Positions 37,419 through 46,403 of a DNA stretch of 64,000 nucleotides are shown here, one piece after another. The stretch is taken from the NCBI RefSeq assembly GCF_007421815.1, contig NZ_VLNT01000001.1, positions 232,573-296,572 of the forward strand, written 5' to 3'. Position numbers and translations under genes: made by a program. Below the pieces are notes generated by a model, which was given only the letters and a program-made list of their open reading frames with translations, had not been told where the DNA came from and searched no databases. The stretch's first letter is position 1. Every line of letters begins with the position of its first letter. Origin of the DNA: Aeromicrobium piscarium (GTDB lineage: Bacteria; Actinomycetota; Actinomycetes; Propionibacteriales; Nocardioidaceae).

Positions 37419-38525
37419 TCAGGCGGTCGCCCAGGCCGGGTTCCAGCCCGCCACCTCGTCGGCACGACGCTCGGCCGGCCCGGTGTAGATCGACGACGGA
37501 CGGATCAGCCGGCCCGTGCGCTTCTGCTCGAGGATGTGCGCGCTCCAGCCGGCAGTGCGGGCCGAGGTGAACATCGCGGTGAACATGTGCGGCGGGATCT
37601 GGGCGAAGTCGAGGACGATCGCCGCCCAGAACTCGACATTGGTCTCCAGCACCCGGTCCGGACGTCGCTCGCGCAGCTCCGCCAGCGCGGCCTGCTCGAG
37701 AGCCTCGGCGACCTCGGCGCGCGGGGCGTTCAGCTCCTTGGCGGTACGGCGCAGTGTGCGGGCACGGGGATCCTCGGCCCGGTAGACGCGGTGGCCGAAG
37801 CCCATCAACCGCTCGCCGCCGTCCAGCAGCCGCTTGACGTAGGCGCGGGCGTCGCCGGTCCTCTCGACCTCCTCGATCATGCCGAGGACTCGCGAGGGGG
37901 CACCGCCGTGCAGCGGGCCGGACATCGCACCGACGGCGCCCGACAGGGCCGCCGCGGCATCCGCGCCGGTGGAGGCGATGACCCGCGCGGTGAAGGTCGA
38001 GGCGTTCATGCCGTGCTCGGCCGCCGACACCCAGTACGCATCGATCGCCTTGGCGTGGTCAGGGTTCACCTCGCCGCGCCAACGGGTCAGGAAGCGTTCG
38101 GTGATGGTGTCGCACTGATCGATCTGTGCCTGCGGCACCATCGGCTGGCCGACACCGCGCGCCGCCTGAGCGACATAGGAGAGCACCATCACCGCCGTGC
38201 GCGCGAGATCGGCCCGGGCCTGCTCGTCGCTGATGTCGTAGAGCTGTCCCATGCCCCACTGGGGCGCGGTCAGGGCGATCGCGCTCTGGACATCGGCGCG
38301 GATATCGCCGGAGTGGACCGGGATGGGGAAGGGCTCCGCGGGCGGGAGGCCGGGCTCGTAGGCGCCGTCGACCAGGAGTCCCCAGATCTTCTCGAAGGGT
38401 ACGCGGCCGACGAGATCATCGATATCGACGCCGCGGTACCGAAGCGCCGATCCTTCCTTGTCGGGCTCCGCGATCTCGCTCTCGAACGCGATGACACCCT
38501 CTAGTCCGTGATGCACTTCAGTCAT
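37419..38525 (-). CDS. Citrate synthase (type II-like, CitA)
   Basis: This 368-aa enzyme condenses acetyl-CoA (or propionyl-CoA) with oxaloacetate. Catalytic marks are AAEHGMNASTFTARVIAST (first His), GPLHGGAPSRV, and GFGHRVYRAEDPRA (second His and Arg), with an Asp in the final third (TNVEFWAAIVLDFAQIP). The short length and TEVHHGLEGVIAFESEI start match mycobacterial CitA (Rv0889c) instead of GltA. Given mutAB nearby, a methylcitrate synthase activity is a possible alternative, though no prpB/prpD is present. Divergent from pdxH with 37 bp between starts. Confidence 0.9.
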   Translation of the reverse strand: MTEVHHGLEGVIAFESEIAEPDKEGSALRYRGVDIDDLVGRVPFEKIWGLLVDGAYEPGLPPAEPFPIPVHSGDIRADVQSAIALTAPQWGMGQLYDISDEQARADLARTAVMVLSYVAQAARGVGQPMVPQAQIDQCDTITERFLTRWRGEVNPDHAKAIDAYWVSAAEHGMNASTFTARVIASTGADAAAALSGAVGAMSGPLHGGAPSRVLGMIEEVERTGDARAYVKRLLDGGERLMGFGHRVYRAEDPRARTLRRTAKELNAPRAEVAEALEQAALAELRERRPDRVLETNVEFWAAIVLDFAQIPPHMFTAMFTSARTAGWSAHILEQKRTGRLIRPSSIYTGPAERRADEVAGWNPAWATA

Positions 38526-38550
38526 GTCTGCATTGTGCCTTGCATGTGCC

Positions 38551-38556
38551 TACGGT
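38551..38556 (+). promoter_or_regulatory. -10 box TACGGT, leaderless promoter of pdxH
   Basis: TACGGT ends 6 nt before the ATG at 38563, favouring this start over the in-frame ATG at 38524. Confidence 0.55.
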
Positions 38557-38562
38557 GTGGAC

Positions 38563-39201
38563 ATGGACTCCGCTGACTTCACCGCGCTGCGGCACGAGTA
38601 CGAGGCCGCCGGGTTGAGCGAGCAGGACGCCGGCGACGACCCGGTCGCCCTCTTCGAACGCTGGCTCGCGGACGCGATCGGGGCCGGTCTCGATGAGCCG
38701 AATGCGATGGTGCTCGCCACCGCGACCCCGGAGGGCATGCCCTCGGTACGTACCGTTTTGCTCAAGCAGCTCGACGAGCGCGGGCTCGCGTTCTTCACGA
38801 GCTACACCTCGCGCAAGGGCCGCGAGCTCGCGGCCAATCCCCGAGCCGCCGTCGTCATGCCCTGGCACCCGCTGCAGCGGCAGATCCGTGTCGAGGGGGC
38901 GGTCGAGCGCATCGATCCGGCGGCGTCCGATGCCTACTTCGCCGCCCGGCCCCTCGGCAGTCGTCTCGCGGCGATCGCCTCGCCCCAGTCCGAGCCGGTC
39001 GGTGACCGCGACGAGCTCGAGCGCCGCTATGCGCAGGTGGAACGAGCCGGAGCGGAGGTCGAGCGTCCCGAGTCGTGGGGCGGCTATCGGATCGGCTGGG
39101 AGACGGTGGAGTTCTGGCAGGGTCGGCGCAATCGCTTCCACGACCGCGTGCGGTTCCGTCGTGAGGACGGACGGTGGTCCAGGGATCGCCTAGCGCCCTG
39201 A
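38563..39201 (+). CDS. pdxH: Pyridoxamine 5'-phosphate oxidase
   Basis: This 212-aa FMN enzyme makes pyridoxal phosphate from pyridoxamine or pyridoxine phosphate. It has PNAMVLATATPEGMPSVRTV, VLLKQLDERGLAFFTSYTSR and KGRELAANPRAAVVMPWHPL (FMN contacts), QRQIRVEGAVERI and the C-terminal GWETVEFWQGRRNRFHDRV with the substrate-binding Arg and His. Length and motifs are fully typical. PLP is the cofactor of several enzymes here (ThrC, SerC, HemL, the Cds1-like enzyme). It is paired divergently with the citrate synthase gene. Confidence 0.95.
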   Translation: MDSADFTALRHEYEAAGLSEQDAGDDPVALFERWLADAIGAGLDEPNAMVLATATPEGMPSVRTVLLKQLDERGLAFFTSYTSRKGRELAANPRAAVVMPWHPLQRQIRVEGAVERIDPAASDAYFAARPLGSRLAAIASPQSEPVGDRDELERRYAQVERAGAEVERPESWGGYRIGWETVEFWQGRRNRFHDRVRFRREDGRWSRDRLAP

Positions 39202-39225
39202 CCGTCGCGTGGCAAGATCGATCGG

Positions 39226-40497
39226 GTGTCCGCTCGCTCGGTCCTGCCCGACCTCACCCCGCTTCGCGTGTCACCGGCGTACCGGCGGCTCTGGACGGGG
39301 CAGACCATCTCGGCGTTCGGTCAGCAGATGGCCCTCGTGGCGATCTCCTTCGAGGCGTACCACCTGACCGGCGAGTCCTTCGCGGTCGGGCTCATCGGCC
39401 TGTTCGGGCTCCTGCCCCTCGTCCTCGGTGGTCTCTACGGCGGAACGCTCGTCGATGCCTTCGACCGCCGGAAGGTGGCGCTCGTCTCGGCGCTCGGGCT
39501 CTGGGCCTGCTCGCTCGCGCTCGTGGCGCACGTCCTGGCCGGTTGGGAACGGGTCGAGGTGCTCTACGCGATCGTCGCGGTGCAGTCGGCGATGTTCGCG
39601 GTCAACAACCCGGCGCGCGCGGCGATGCTGCCGCGCCTCCTGCCGATGAAGGTCCTCCCCGCCGCCAACGCCCTCGGCATGGCCTCTTTCACGCTGAGTT
39701 TCACAGTGGGTTCGCTGCTGGGCGGCAGCCTGATCGCGGCCGGCGGCGTCCGCTCGGTCTACATCGTCGACGCGGTGCTGTTCACGGCGGCGATCTACTC
39801 GATCCTGCGGCTGCCCTCGCTGCCCCCGGGTGAGCGCGCACCCGTTCCCGGGTTCCGCTCGGTGATCGACGGTCTCGGGTTCCTGCGCCAGGCGCCGAAC
39901 CTGCGGACCTCGTTCGTGCTCGACATGTGCGCGATGGTGCTCGCGCAGCCCCGCGCCGCCTTCCCGGCGCTCGCCGCGACGGTCTACCTCGCCGGAGGCA
40001 GAGGAGCGGACGGTGCCTGGGTGCTGGGCCTGCTCCAGGCGGCTCCCGCGATCGGGTCCTTCCTCGCCTTCTGCGTCTCGGGATGGATCAGCCGGGTGCA
40101 TCGTCACGGAGTCGCCATCGTCGTCGCGGTCCTGGCGTACGGAGTCGCGGTGGCGCTCGCCGGTGTGACCGCCATCGGACTGCCGGGCGCGTTGTGGCTC
40201 GGGGTCACGCTGCTTGCGCTCTCCGGATCGGCCGACATGGTCAGCGCCGCGTATCGCTCGACGATGCTGCAGACGGCGGCGCCCGATGAGATGCGCGGAC
40301 GGATGCAAGGCGTGTTCACGGTCGTGGTCGCGGGCGGGCCGCGTCTCGGCGACTTCCTGATGGGCTCGCTCGCGAGCATCTTCGGCGAAGGCCGGGCCAT
40401 GGTGATCGGCGGTGTGCTCTGCGTGGCGGGCGTGGGACTCGCGGTGCTCAGCGCGCGTCGATTCCTCGCCTACGACGCTCGGCACCCCATGCCGTGA
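39226..40497 (+). CDS. MFS transporter (EntS/MFS_3-like exporter)
   Basis: This 423-aa protein with twelve predicted helices begins TPLRVSPAYRRLWTGQTISA, then FGQQMALVAISFEAYHLTGE, the N-terminal pattern of the MFS_3/EntS group, and has GLYGGTLVDAFDRRKVALVS (MFS motif A). Members export siderophores, macrolides or other drugs. No siderophore genes are nearby. GTG start. It is 25 nt downstream of pdxH but likely has its own role. Confidence 0.88.
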   Translation: MSARSVLPDLTPLRVSPAYRRLWTGQTISAFGQQMALVAISFEAYHLTGESFAVGLIGLFGLLPLVLGGLYGGTLVDAFDRRKVALVSALGLWACSLALVAHVLAGWERVEVLYAIVAVQSAMFAVNNPARAAMLPRLLPMKVLPAANALGMASFTLSFTVGSLLGGSLIAAGGVRSVYIVDAVLFTAAIYSILRLPSLPPGERAPVPGFRSVIDGLGFLRQAPNLRTSFVLDMCAMVLAQPRAAFPALAATVYLAGGRGADGAWVLGLLQAAPAIGSFLAFCVSGWISRVHRHGVAIVVAVLAYGVAVALAGVTAIGLPGALWLGVTLLALSGSADMVSAAYRSTMLQTAAPDEMRGRMQGVFTVVVAGGPRLGDFLMGSLASIFGEGRAMVIGGVLCVAGVGLAVLSARRFLAYDARHPMP

Positions 40498-40519
40498 TCA
40501 GCGCGGCATTCGCTCGATT

Positions 40520-40537
40520 TTGTGAACGCCTTCACCA
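40520..40537. promoter_or_regulatory. Rex operator (ROP) upstream of rex
   Basis: TTGTGAACGCCTTCACCA matches the Rex site TTGTGAA-N4-TTCACAA with one change in the last three bases. It sits just before a -10 TAGACT (40543-40548), overlapping the -35 position, so Rex bound at low NADH/NAD+ ratio would block the rex-hem operon, as known in Streptomyces coelicolor. Confidence 0.85.
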
Positions 40538-40542
40538 ACTCG

Positions 40543-40548
40543 TAGACT
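40543..40548 (+). promoter_or_regulatory. -10 box TAGACT of the rex-hem operon
   Basis: TAGACT lies directly downstream of the Rex operator. The transcript would start near 40555 and carry a leader of about 55 nt with a CAGGAG ribosome site before the GTG at 40611. Confidence 0.6.
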
Positions 40549-40610
40549 GTCGAAGCGCCTTCTGACCGGCCTTCCACTGGTCGCATCGAGTCGATCGGCG
40601 CAGGAGTACC

Positions 40611-41312
40611 GTGACCATTCTTCCGCGTAGATCCCGGCTGACGGGTGCCTCGAGCAGCGACCGAGGCCTCCCCAACGCTACCGTCGCTCGGCTGCCGCTG
40701 TACCTGCGGGCGCTGACCCAACTGCGATCCCAGGGGTCACAGACCTGTTCGTCCGATCAGCTCGCCGAGTCCACCGGCGTCTCCTCGGCGAATGTCCGCA
40801 AGGACCTCTCCCACCTGGGATCGCACGGCACCCGGGGAGTCGGCTACGACGTCGACCATCTGCGCGCCGAGATCGCTCAGGCCATCGGGCAGACCCAGGA
40901 CTGGAATGTCGTCCTCGTCGGTGCCGGCAACCTGGGTACGGCCCTCGCGGCCTATCCCGGCTTCACCTCGCGTGGCAGCCGCATCGTCGCTGTCGTCGAC
41001 GCCGACCCGGCACGGGTCGGCGAGCAGGTCGGGGATCTCTCCATCGAGTCGATCGACCAGCTCGAGACGATCATCACCGAGCGGTCGGTGTCCATCGCGA
41101 TCGTCGCGACACCGGGCCAGGCCGCCCAGGATGTCGCCGACCAGCTCGTCGGCGCGGGCGTCACGAGCATCCTCAATCTCGCGCCCGTGGCCCTCAGGGT
41201 GCCCGAGGGCGTGGACGTCCGCCAGGTCGATGTCGCGGCCGAGCTGCAGATCCTCGCCTACCACGAGCAGCGCAAGGGCCACCCGCGCGAGGAAGCGGAG
41301 GTATCCCGATGA
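40611..41312 (+). CDS. rex: Redox-sensing transcriptional repressor Rex
   Basis: This 233-aa repressor senses the NADH/NAD+ ratio. It has an N-terminal winged helix (ARLPLYLRALTQLRSQGSQT, STGVSSANVRKDLSHLGSHG, about 25-80) and a Rossmann domain with WNVVLVGAGNLGTALAAYPG (GxGxxG) and SIAIVATPGQAAQDVADQLV. The NAD-domain motif NLAPVALRVPEGVDVRQVDV is typical. An operator for Rex lies upstream, so it should be autoregulated with the heme genes. Its stop overlaps the MIRU-like element that links it to hemA. Confidence 0.95.
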   Translation: MTILPRRSRLTGASSSDRGLPNATVARLPLYLRALTQLRSQGSQTCSSDQLAESTGVSSANVRKDLSHLGSHGTRGVGYDVDHLRAEIAQAIGQTQDWNVVLVGAGNLGTALAAYPGFTSRGSRIVAVVDADPARVGEQVGDLSIESIDQLETIITERSVSIAIVATPGQAAQDVADQLVGAGVTSILNLAPVALRVPEGVDVRQVDVAAELQILAYHEQRKGHPREEAEVSR

Positions 41313-41391
41313 GCGAGCGCAGCGAGCGAACGATGAGGCTTCTCATGCCGGTATCGGCCTATCGTGTTCTTCTTCAGGCGGTGGCGGCATG
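41309..41391 (+). repeat. MIRU-like element 2 between rex and hemA
   Basis: ATGA at 41309-41312 overlaps the rex stop and opens a 27-codon mini-ORF (MSERSERTMRLLMP...LLQAVAA) whose TGA at 41390-41392 overlaps the hemA ATG at 41389. Both junctions are therefore 4-nt ATGA overlaps. It is about 80% identical to the element at 51161 by eye. A mini-ORF that re-starts ribosomes would keep rex and hemA translation coupled. Confidence 0.88.
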
Positions 41392-42687
41392 AGCGTTCTG
41401 GTCGTGGGGATGTCCCACAAGTCGGCGCCGGTGGACCTGCTGGAGCGGGTAGCGCTGGACACCGACTCCTCGGTCAAACTGTCGCATCGGGTGCTCGAGA
41501 ACGAGTATGTGAGCGAGTCCGCGATCATCTCGACCTGCAACCGGGTCGAGGTCTACGTCGAAGCTGAGCGCTTCCACGGCGCCGTCGACGAGGTCTCGCG
41601 TCTGCTGGCCGAGCACTCGGGGCTGACGCGCGAGGAGCTCGTCCGCCATGTCTACGTGCACTACGACGAGGCTGCCGTCGCGCACCTGTTCGGTGTGGCG
41701 TCCGGCATGGACTCGATGATCCTCGGCGAGAGCCAGATCCTCGGGCAGGTGCGCGACGCCCTCTCCTCGGGCCAGGCCGAGTCCACGGTCGGGTCGGCGC
41801 TCAACACGCTCTTCCAGCAGGCATTGCGGATCGGCAAGCGCGGTCACGCCGAGACCGGTATCGACCGGCTCGCGCCGTCGATCGTCACCGCCGGGTTCGA
41901 CGCCGCGGGCGATATCGTCACCGCGCCGTCCTCGCGGATCCTCGTCGCGGGCGCCGGCACCATGGCGAGTCTCGCGGTGCGCACGCTCGTCGACCGCGGC
42001 GTGGAGCCGCAGCGCATCTGGGTCGCCAATCGCACCTTCCAGCGGGCCTTCGAGCTCGTCGCCGCCTACGGAGTCAGTGCGGTGCGCTGGGAGGCGCTCG
42101 ATGTCGAGCTCTCCGCGGCCGATGTCCTCATCACCTGCACCGGTGCCGCCGGAACGGTCTTCGATCGCGAGCGCATCGGCGCGGCGGCGGGGGACCGCCC
42201 GATGAGCGTCATCGACCTCGCGCTGCCGCGCGATGTCGCCGGAGACGTGCGCACGCTGCCCTCCGTCGAGGTCGTCGACCTGGAGGTGCTGGCCGCCCAG
42301 GCGGCCAATGCCGAGCTCGCCGACGACGTCCGCCAGGTGCAGGGCATCGTCGCCGACGAGGTCCGCAGCTTCCTGGCCGCCAAGAACGCCTCGAAGGTGA
42401 CCCCCACCGTCGTCGCTCTGCGGGGCATGGCGACGGAGGTCGTCGCGGCCGAGACCGAGCGCGTGCTGGCGAGGCTCGGCGACGATGTCGACGACGACAC
42501 CCGTCGCGAGGTCGGCCAGGCGCTGCGCCGTGTGGCCGAGAAGCTCATCCACGCCCCCACGGTGCGCGTCAAGGAGCTGGTCGACGGCCCGGAGGGCCTG
42601 ACCTACGCCGACGCGCTGGCCGATCTCTTCGCCCTCGACCAGACCACCGTCCGAGCGGTGACCGCGGTGGGAGGTGAGCCCTCGTGA
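41389..42687 (+). CDS. hemA: Glutamyl-tRNA reductase
   Basis: This 432-aa enzyme reduces glutamyl-tRNA(Glu) to glutamate-1-semialdehyde, the first step of C5 heme synthesis. It has the N-terminal [17 protein letters not shown], nucleophile Cys50 in [35 protein letters not shown], the NADPH-domain [20 protein letters not shown] and a C-terminal dimerisation helix bundle. The ATG is chosen because the mini-ORF stop overlaps it and it gives the family start [11 protein letters not shown]. It overlaps hemC by 4 nt (GTGA). Confidence 0.96.
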   Translation: MSVLVVGMSHKSAPVDLLERVALDTDSSVKLSHRVLENEYVSESAIISTCNRVEVYVEAERFHGAVDEVSRLLAEHSGLTREELVRHVYVHYDEAAVAHLFGVASGMDSMILGESQILGQVRDALSSGQAESTVGSALNTLFQQALRIGKRGHAETGIDRLAPSIVTAGFDAAGDIVTAPSSRILVAGAGTMASLAVRTLVDRGVEPQRIWVANRTFQRAFELVAAYGVSAVRWEALDVELSAADVLITCTGAAGTVFDRERIGAAAGDRPMSVIDLALPRDVAGDVRTLPSVEVVDLEVLAAQAANAELADDVRQVQGIVADEVRSFLAAKNASKVTPTVVALRGMATEVVAAETERVLARLGDDVDDDTRREVGQALRRVAEKLIHAPTVRVKELVDGPEGLTYADALADLFALDQTTVRAVTAVGGEPS

Positions 42688-43610
42688 CGACCCTGCGGCT
42701 AGGGACCCGCGGCAGCCAGCTGGCCGTGACCCAGTCCTCGCACATCGCCGATCGGCTGCGCGCCGAGACCGGTGCCGATGTCGAGCTGGTGACGATCAGC
42801 ACGCTGGGCGACCGCTCCAGCGCGCCGCTCAGCACCTTCGGCGGTCAAGGCGTCTTCGTCGCCGCCGTGCGCGACGCGCTGGCCTCGGGCGAGGTGGATC
42901 TCGCGGTGCACTCGCTCAAGGACCTCCCGACCTATGCCGATCCGCGACTCACGCTGGCGGCCATCCCGCAACGCGAGGATCCGCGCGATGCGCTCGTGGC
43001 GCGCGATGGCCTGACCCTCGCGGAGCTCCCGGCCGGCTCGCTCGTCGGCACGGGGTCACCGCGCCGTGTGAGTCAGCTCAACGCCCTCGGTCTCGGTCTG
43101 CGGATCACCGGCCTGCGCGGCAATGTCGACACGCGCATCGGCAAGATGACCTCCGGTGAGCTCGACGGCGTCGTGCTGGCCCGGGCGGGGCTCGCCCGCC
43201 TCGGCCGCACTGATGAGATCACCGAGGCCATCGACCCGATCCAGATGCTCCCGGCGCCCGGACAAGGGGCGCTCGCCTGCGAGTGCCGCGCCGACGATGC
43301 CGACACCCATCGCCTTCTCAGCGTTCTCGACGACCCGGACACCCGGGCCGCCGTCAGTGCTGAGCGCAGCCTCCTCGCCACCTTGGAGGCAGGCTGCAGC
43401 GCTCCGGTCGGAGCGCTCGCCGAGATCGTCAACGAGGGCGAGGAGCTGTGGCTCCGCGCCGTCGTCGGCGATATCTCGGGATCCCCATCCATCCGCCTGT
43501 CCGCCAGCGGACCTCCCTCCGAGGCCGTGGCGATCGGTGAACGTCTCGCTGCCGAGATGCTCGCTGAGGGCGCCGACCGACTGGTCCAGGCCAGTACCCC
43601 AGCCCCATGA
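42684..43610 (+). CDS. hemC: Hydroxymethylbilane synthase (porphobilinogen deaminase)
   Basis: This 308-aa enzyme joins four porphobilinogens. Motifs: [66 protein letters not shown] and the dipyrromethane-cofactor cysteine in [14 protein letters not shown] (about residue 237). GTG start in a 4-nt overlap with hemA, ATGA overlap with the next gene, so it is translated in series within the operon. Confidence 0.96.
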   Translation: MTTLRLGTRGSQLAVTQSSHIADRLRAETGADVELVTISTLGDRSSAPLSTFGGQGVFVAAVRDALASGEVDLAVHSLKDLPTYADPRLTLAAIPQREDPRDALVARDGLTLAELPAGSLVGTGSPRRVSQLNALGLGLRITGLRGNVDTRIGKMTSGELDGVVLARAGLARLGRTDEITEAIDPIQMLPAPGQGALACECRADDADTHRLLSVLDDPDTRAAVSAERSLLATLEAGCSAPVGALAEIVNEGEELWLRAVVGDISGSPSIRLSASGPPSEAVAIGERLAAEMLAEGADRLVQASTPAP

Positions 43611-45268
43611 CCGCCCGGCAGACCACGACTCCACAGTCAAGAAAAGGGAAGACCTTGACCACCACCACCGCCATGGAAGCGCCCGTGACGCCCGTATCGA
43701 CCGCCCCGGCCCTCGGCCAGGTGAGTTTCGTCGGAGCCGGACCGGGCGATGCCAGCCTCCTGACGGTGCGGGCCACCGAGCTGCTCGCGACGGCCGATGT
43801 CGTCATCACCGAGACGCCCGAGCAGGCCCTGCTCGTCACCACCGACGCCGAGACCATCGACGCGGGTCGCGACAACGACGGCAATGAGTTGACCGCCGCC
43901 GCCCGTTCGAAGCTCGTCGTCAAGCACGCCAAGGCTGGTAAGCACGTCGTCCGACTGATGGTGGGTGACCCGTTCACCTACGCCACCGGTCCGGAGGAGG
44001 CGCTCGCTTGCCACAAGGCGGGTATCGGCTTCGAGATCGTGCCGGGGGTCTCCTCGGTGTCGGCCGTCCCCGCCTACGCTGGCGTCCCGCTGACCAGCAA
44101 GCAGCACCGCGAGTACACCGTGGTGAGCGTCGGCGATGCCTCCATCGACTGGAGCGAGCATGCCGACGACGACACCCTGGTGCTCTTGTCGGCCGTGGCA
44201 CGGATCGGAGAGGTCGCCAAGGCGCTCATCGCGGCCGGTCGCCCCGAGACCACGCCGGTAGCGATGACCCGCGTCGGCACCACCACCGAGCAGACCACGG
44301 TGGTGTCCACCCTCAAGACGATCGCCGCCGATGCCAAGGCCGCCAAGATGACCTCACCGGCGATCACGGTCGTGGGCGATATCGTCGGCATGCGCGAGGC
44401 GCTCTCGTGGTTCGAGACCAAGCCGCTGTACGGCTGGCGGATCCTCGTGCCCCGCACCAAGGAGCAGTCCGCCGGACTGGCGCAGCGTCTGCGCGGCTTC
44501 GGGGCGGTCTCCGAGGAGGTGCCGACCATCTCGGTCGAGCCGCCGCGCAACCCGCAGCAGATGGACAAGGCCGTGCGCGGTCTCGTCGAGGGGCGCTACG
44601 AGTGGATCGCGTTCACCAGCGTCAACGCGGTCAAGGCGGTGCGTGAGAAGTTCGACGAGTACGGACTCGACGCCCGGGCTTTCTCCGGTCTGAAGATCGC
44701 CGCGGTGGGGGAGAAGACCGCCGAGGCCATCGCCCAGTGGGGGATCCGCGCCGATCTCATCCCGAGCGGTGAGCAGTCCGCGCGCGGTCTGCTCGAGGAC
44801 TGGCCGCCCTATGACGACCTCCTCGATCCGATCAACCGGGTCTTCCTGCCGCGGGCCGATATCGCGACCGAGACCCTCGTCGCCGGGCTCATCGACCTCG
44901 GCTGGGAGGTCGACGATGTGACGGCCTACCGCACCGTCCGGGCAGCGCCGCCGCCGGCGCCCACCCGCGAGGCGATCAAGTCGGGCAAGTTCGACGCCGT
45001 GATGTTCACGTCGAGCTCGACCGTCCGCAACCTCGTGGGCATCGCCGGCAAGCCGCATCAGTCGACGATCATCGCCTGCATCGGCCCGGCCACAGCGAAG
45101 ACCGCCGAGGAGCATGGTCTGCGGGTCGATGTCCTCGCCGAGAAGCCTTCGGTCGAGGTGCTCGCCGACGCGCTCGCCGAGTTCGGTGCCCAGCGCCGGG
45201 ACGCCTTCATCGAGGCCGGTGACCCGGTGACCAAGCCCTCGCAGCGCACCAAGCGTCGCAAGAGCTGA
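43607..45268 (+). CDS. hemD: Fused uroporphyrinogen-III C-methyltransferase / uroporphyrinogen-III synthase
   Basis: This 553-aa two-domain protein has an N-terminal SUMT domain (about 40-270: [60 protein letters not shown]) that makes precorrin-2 for siroheme or cobalamin, and a C-terminal HemD domain (about 280-535: [51 protein letters not shown]). This fusion is standard in actinobacterial hem operons. The ATG overlaps hemC (ATGA), but a TTG at 43655 has the strong AAAAGGGAAG site upstream and may be the main start, which would remove 16 residues. Confidence 0.93.
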   Translation: MTARQTTTPQSRKGKTLTTTTAMEAPVTPVSTAPALGQVSFVGAGPGDASLLTVRATELLATADVVITETPEQALLVTTDAETIDAGRDNDGNELTAAARSKLVVKHAKAGKHVVRLMVGDPFTYATGPEEALACHKAGIGFEIVPGVSSVSAVPAYAGVPLTSKQHREYTVVSVGDASIDWSEHADDDTLVLLSAVARIGEVAKALIAAGRPETTPVAMTRVGTTTEQTTVVSTLKTIAADAKAAKMTSPAITVVGDIVGMREALSWFETKPLYGWRILVPRTKEQSAGLAQRLRGFGAVSEEVPTISVEPPRNPQQMDKAVRGLVEGRYEWIAFTSVNAVKAVREKFDEYGLDARAFSGLKIAAVGEKTAEAIAQWGIRADLIPSGEQSARGLLEDWPPYDDLLDPINRVFLPRADIATETLVAGLIDLGWEVDDVTAYRTVRAAPPPAPTREAIKSGKFDAVMFTSSSTVRNLVGIAGKPHQSTIIACIGPATAKTAEEHGLRVDVLAEKPSVEVLADALAEFGAQRRDAFIEAGDPVTKPSQRTKRRKS

Positions 45269-46242
45269 TGTTCCCCGCGGATCGGCCGCGCCGGCTGCGC
45301 AGCACGCCCGCGATGCGGGCGCTGGTGCGCGAGACCCGAGTCGACACATCGCAGCTGGTGCTGCCGATGTTCGTCGCCGAGGGGCTCGACGCGCCGCGTT
45401 CCATCGCGAGCATGCCCGGAGTCGTGCAGCACACCCGCGACTCGGCCAAGGCGGCCTATGCCGAAGCCGCGGAACTCGGTCTCGGCGGCGTCATGCTGTT
45501 CGGAGTCCCCGAGCACAAGGACGCGGTCGGCTCGGGTGCGGTCGATCCGGCGGGCATCCTCAACCTCGCCATCGCCGATGCGCGGGCCGAGGTCGGCGAT
45601 GCGACCCTCGTGATGGCCGATCTGTGTCTCGACGAGTTCACCGATCACGGCCACTGCGGCGTGCTGGACGCGCAGGGACGGGTCGACAACGACGCCACGC
45701 TCGAGATCTACGCGCACATGGGTGTCGTGCAGGCCGAGGCCGGCGCGCATGTCGTGGGTCCCAGCGGCATGATGGACGGTCAGGTCGCGGCGATCCGCGA
45801 AGCGCTCGATGCCGCGGGCCATCTCGACACCGTGATCCTGGCGTACGCGGCGAAGTACGCCTCGGCCTTCTACGGGCCGTTCCGGGAAGCGGTCGACTCC
45901 TCGCTGCAGGGAGACCGGCGCACGTACCAGCAGGATCCTGCCAACGCCCGCGAGGCGGTGCGCGAAGCGCTGCTCGACCTCGCCGAGGGCGCCGACATCG
46001 TCATGGTCAAGCCGGCGCTGTCCTATCTGGACCTGATCGCCGACGTGCGGCGCGAGGCCGATGTCCCGGTCGCCGCCTACAACGTCTCCGGCGAGTACTC
46101 GATGGTCGAGGCCGCCGCCGCCCAGGGGTGGATCGACCGGGAGCGCGCGATCGACGAATCGGTGCTCTCGATCCGGCGCGCGGGTGCCGATATCGTCCTC
46201 ACCTACTGGGCCGCCGAGATCGCCCGCCGCCTGCGCGGCTGA
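45268..46242 (+). CDS. hemB: Delta-aminolevulinic acid dehydratase (porphobilinogen synthase)
   Basis: This 324-aa enzyme condenses two 5-aminolevulinates. The metal region reads [14 protein letters not shown]: of the three zinc cysteines of the DVCLCxxTxHGHCG type, the middle one is Asp, a mixed zinc/magnesium form common in actinobacteria. The two Schiff-base lysines lie in [16 protein letters not shown] and [17 protein letters not shown] within TGATG at the end of hemD. It is the last gene of the rex-hem operon, followed by a long hairpin. Confidence 0.95.
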   Translation: MFPADRPRRLRSTPAMRALVRETRVDTSQLVLPMFVAEGLDAPRSIASMPGVVQHTRDSAKAAYAEAAELGLGGVMLFGVPEHKDAVGSGAVDPAGILNLAIADARAEVGDATLVMADLCLDEFTDHGHCGVLDAQGRVDNDATLEIYAHMGVVQAEAGAHVVGPSGMMDGQVAAIREALDAAGHLDTVILAYAAKYASAFYGPFREAVDSSLQGDRRTYQQDPANAREAVREALLDLAEGADIVMVKPALSYLDLIADVRREADVPVAAYNVSGEYSMVEAAAAQGWIDRERAIDESVLSIRRAGADIVLTYWAAEIARRLRG

Positions 46243-46280
46243 CCGTTCCGGCGGCGGTGGGTCAGCGTCCTTCCGCGGCC

Positions 46281-46363
46281 GGCGGTGACCTACGCACCTC
46301 TCGTCGCGGTGGGCGGTGACATACGCACGTCTCAACCGGATTGAGACGTGCGTATGTCACCGC
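46281..46363. repeat. Family B repeat, copy 2, with 23-bp perfect hairpin
   Basis: One direct copy (GGCGGTGACCTACGCACCTC at 46281-46300) is followed by a perfect inverted repeat whose arms are 46313-46335 and 46341-46363 (23 bp, 5-nt loop CCGGA), each arm being a family B motif. It is located after hemB and before the convergent transglycosylase gene, so it probably also stops transcription from both sides. Confidence 0.8.
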
Positions 46364-46403
46364 TTCCGCTCACGCCTCGGCGCGATGGGCTAGCGGCCGA
46401 GGA

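Noticed and set aside
40520-40537. CRP/FNR-type site at the rex promoter
   Set aside because: The TTGTGAA-N4-TTCAC spacing and the rex gene itself favour a Rex operator.
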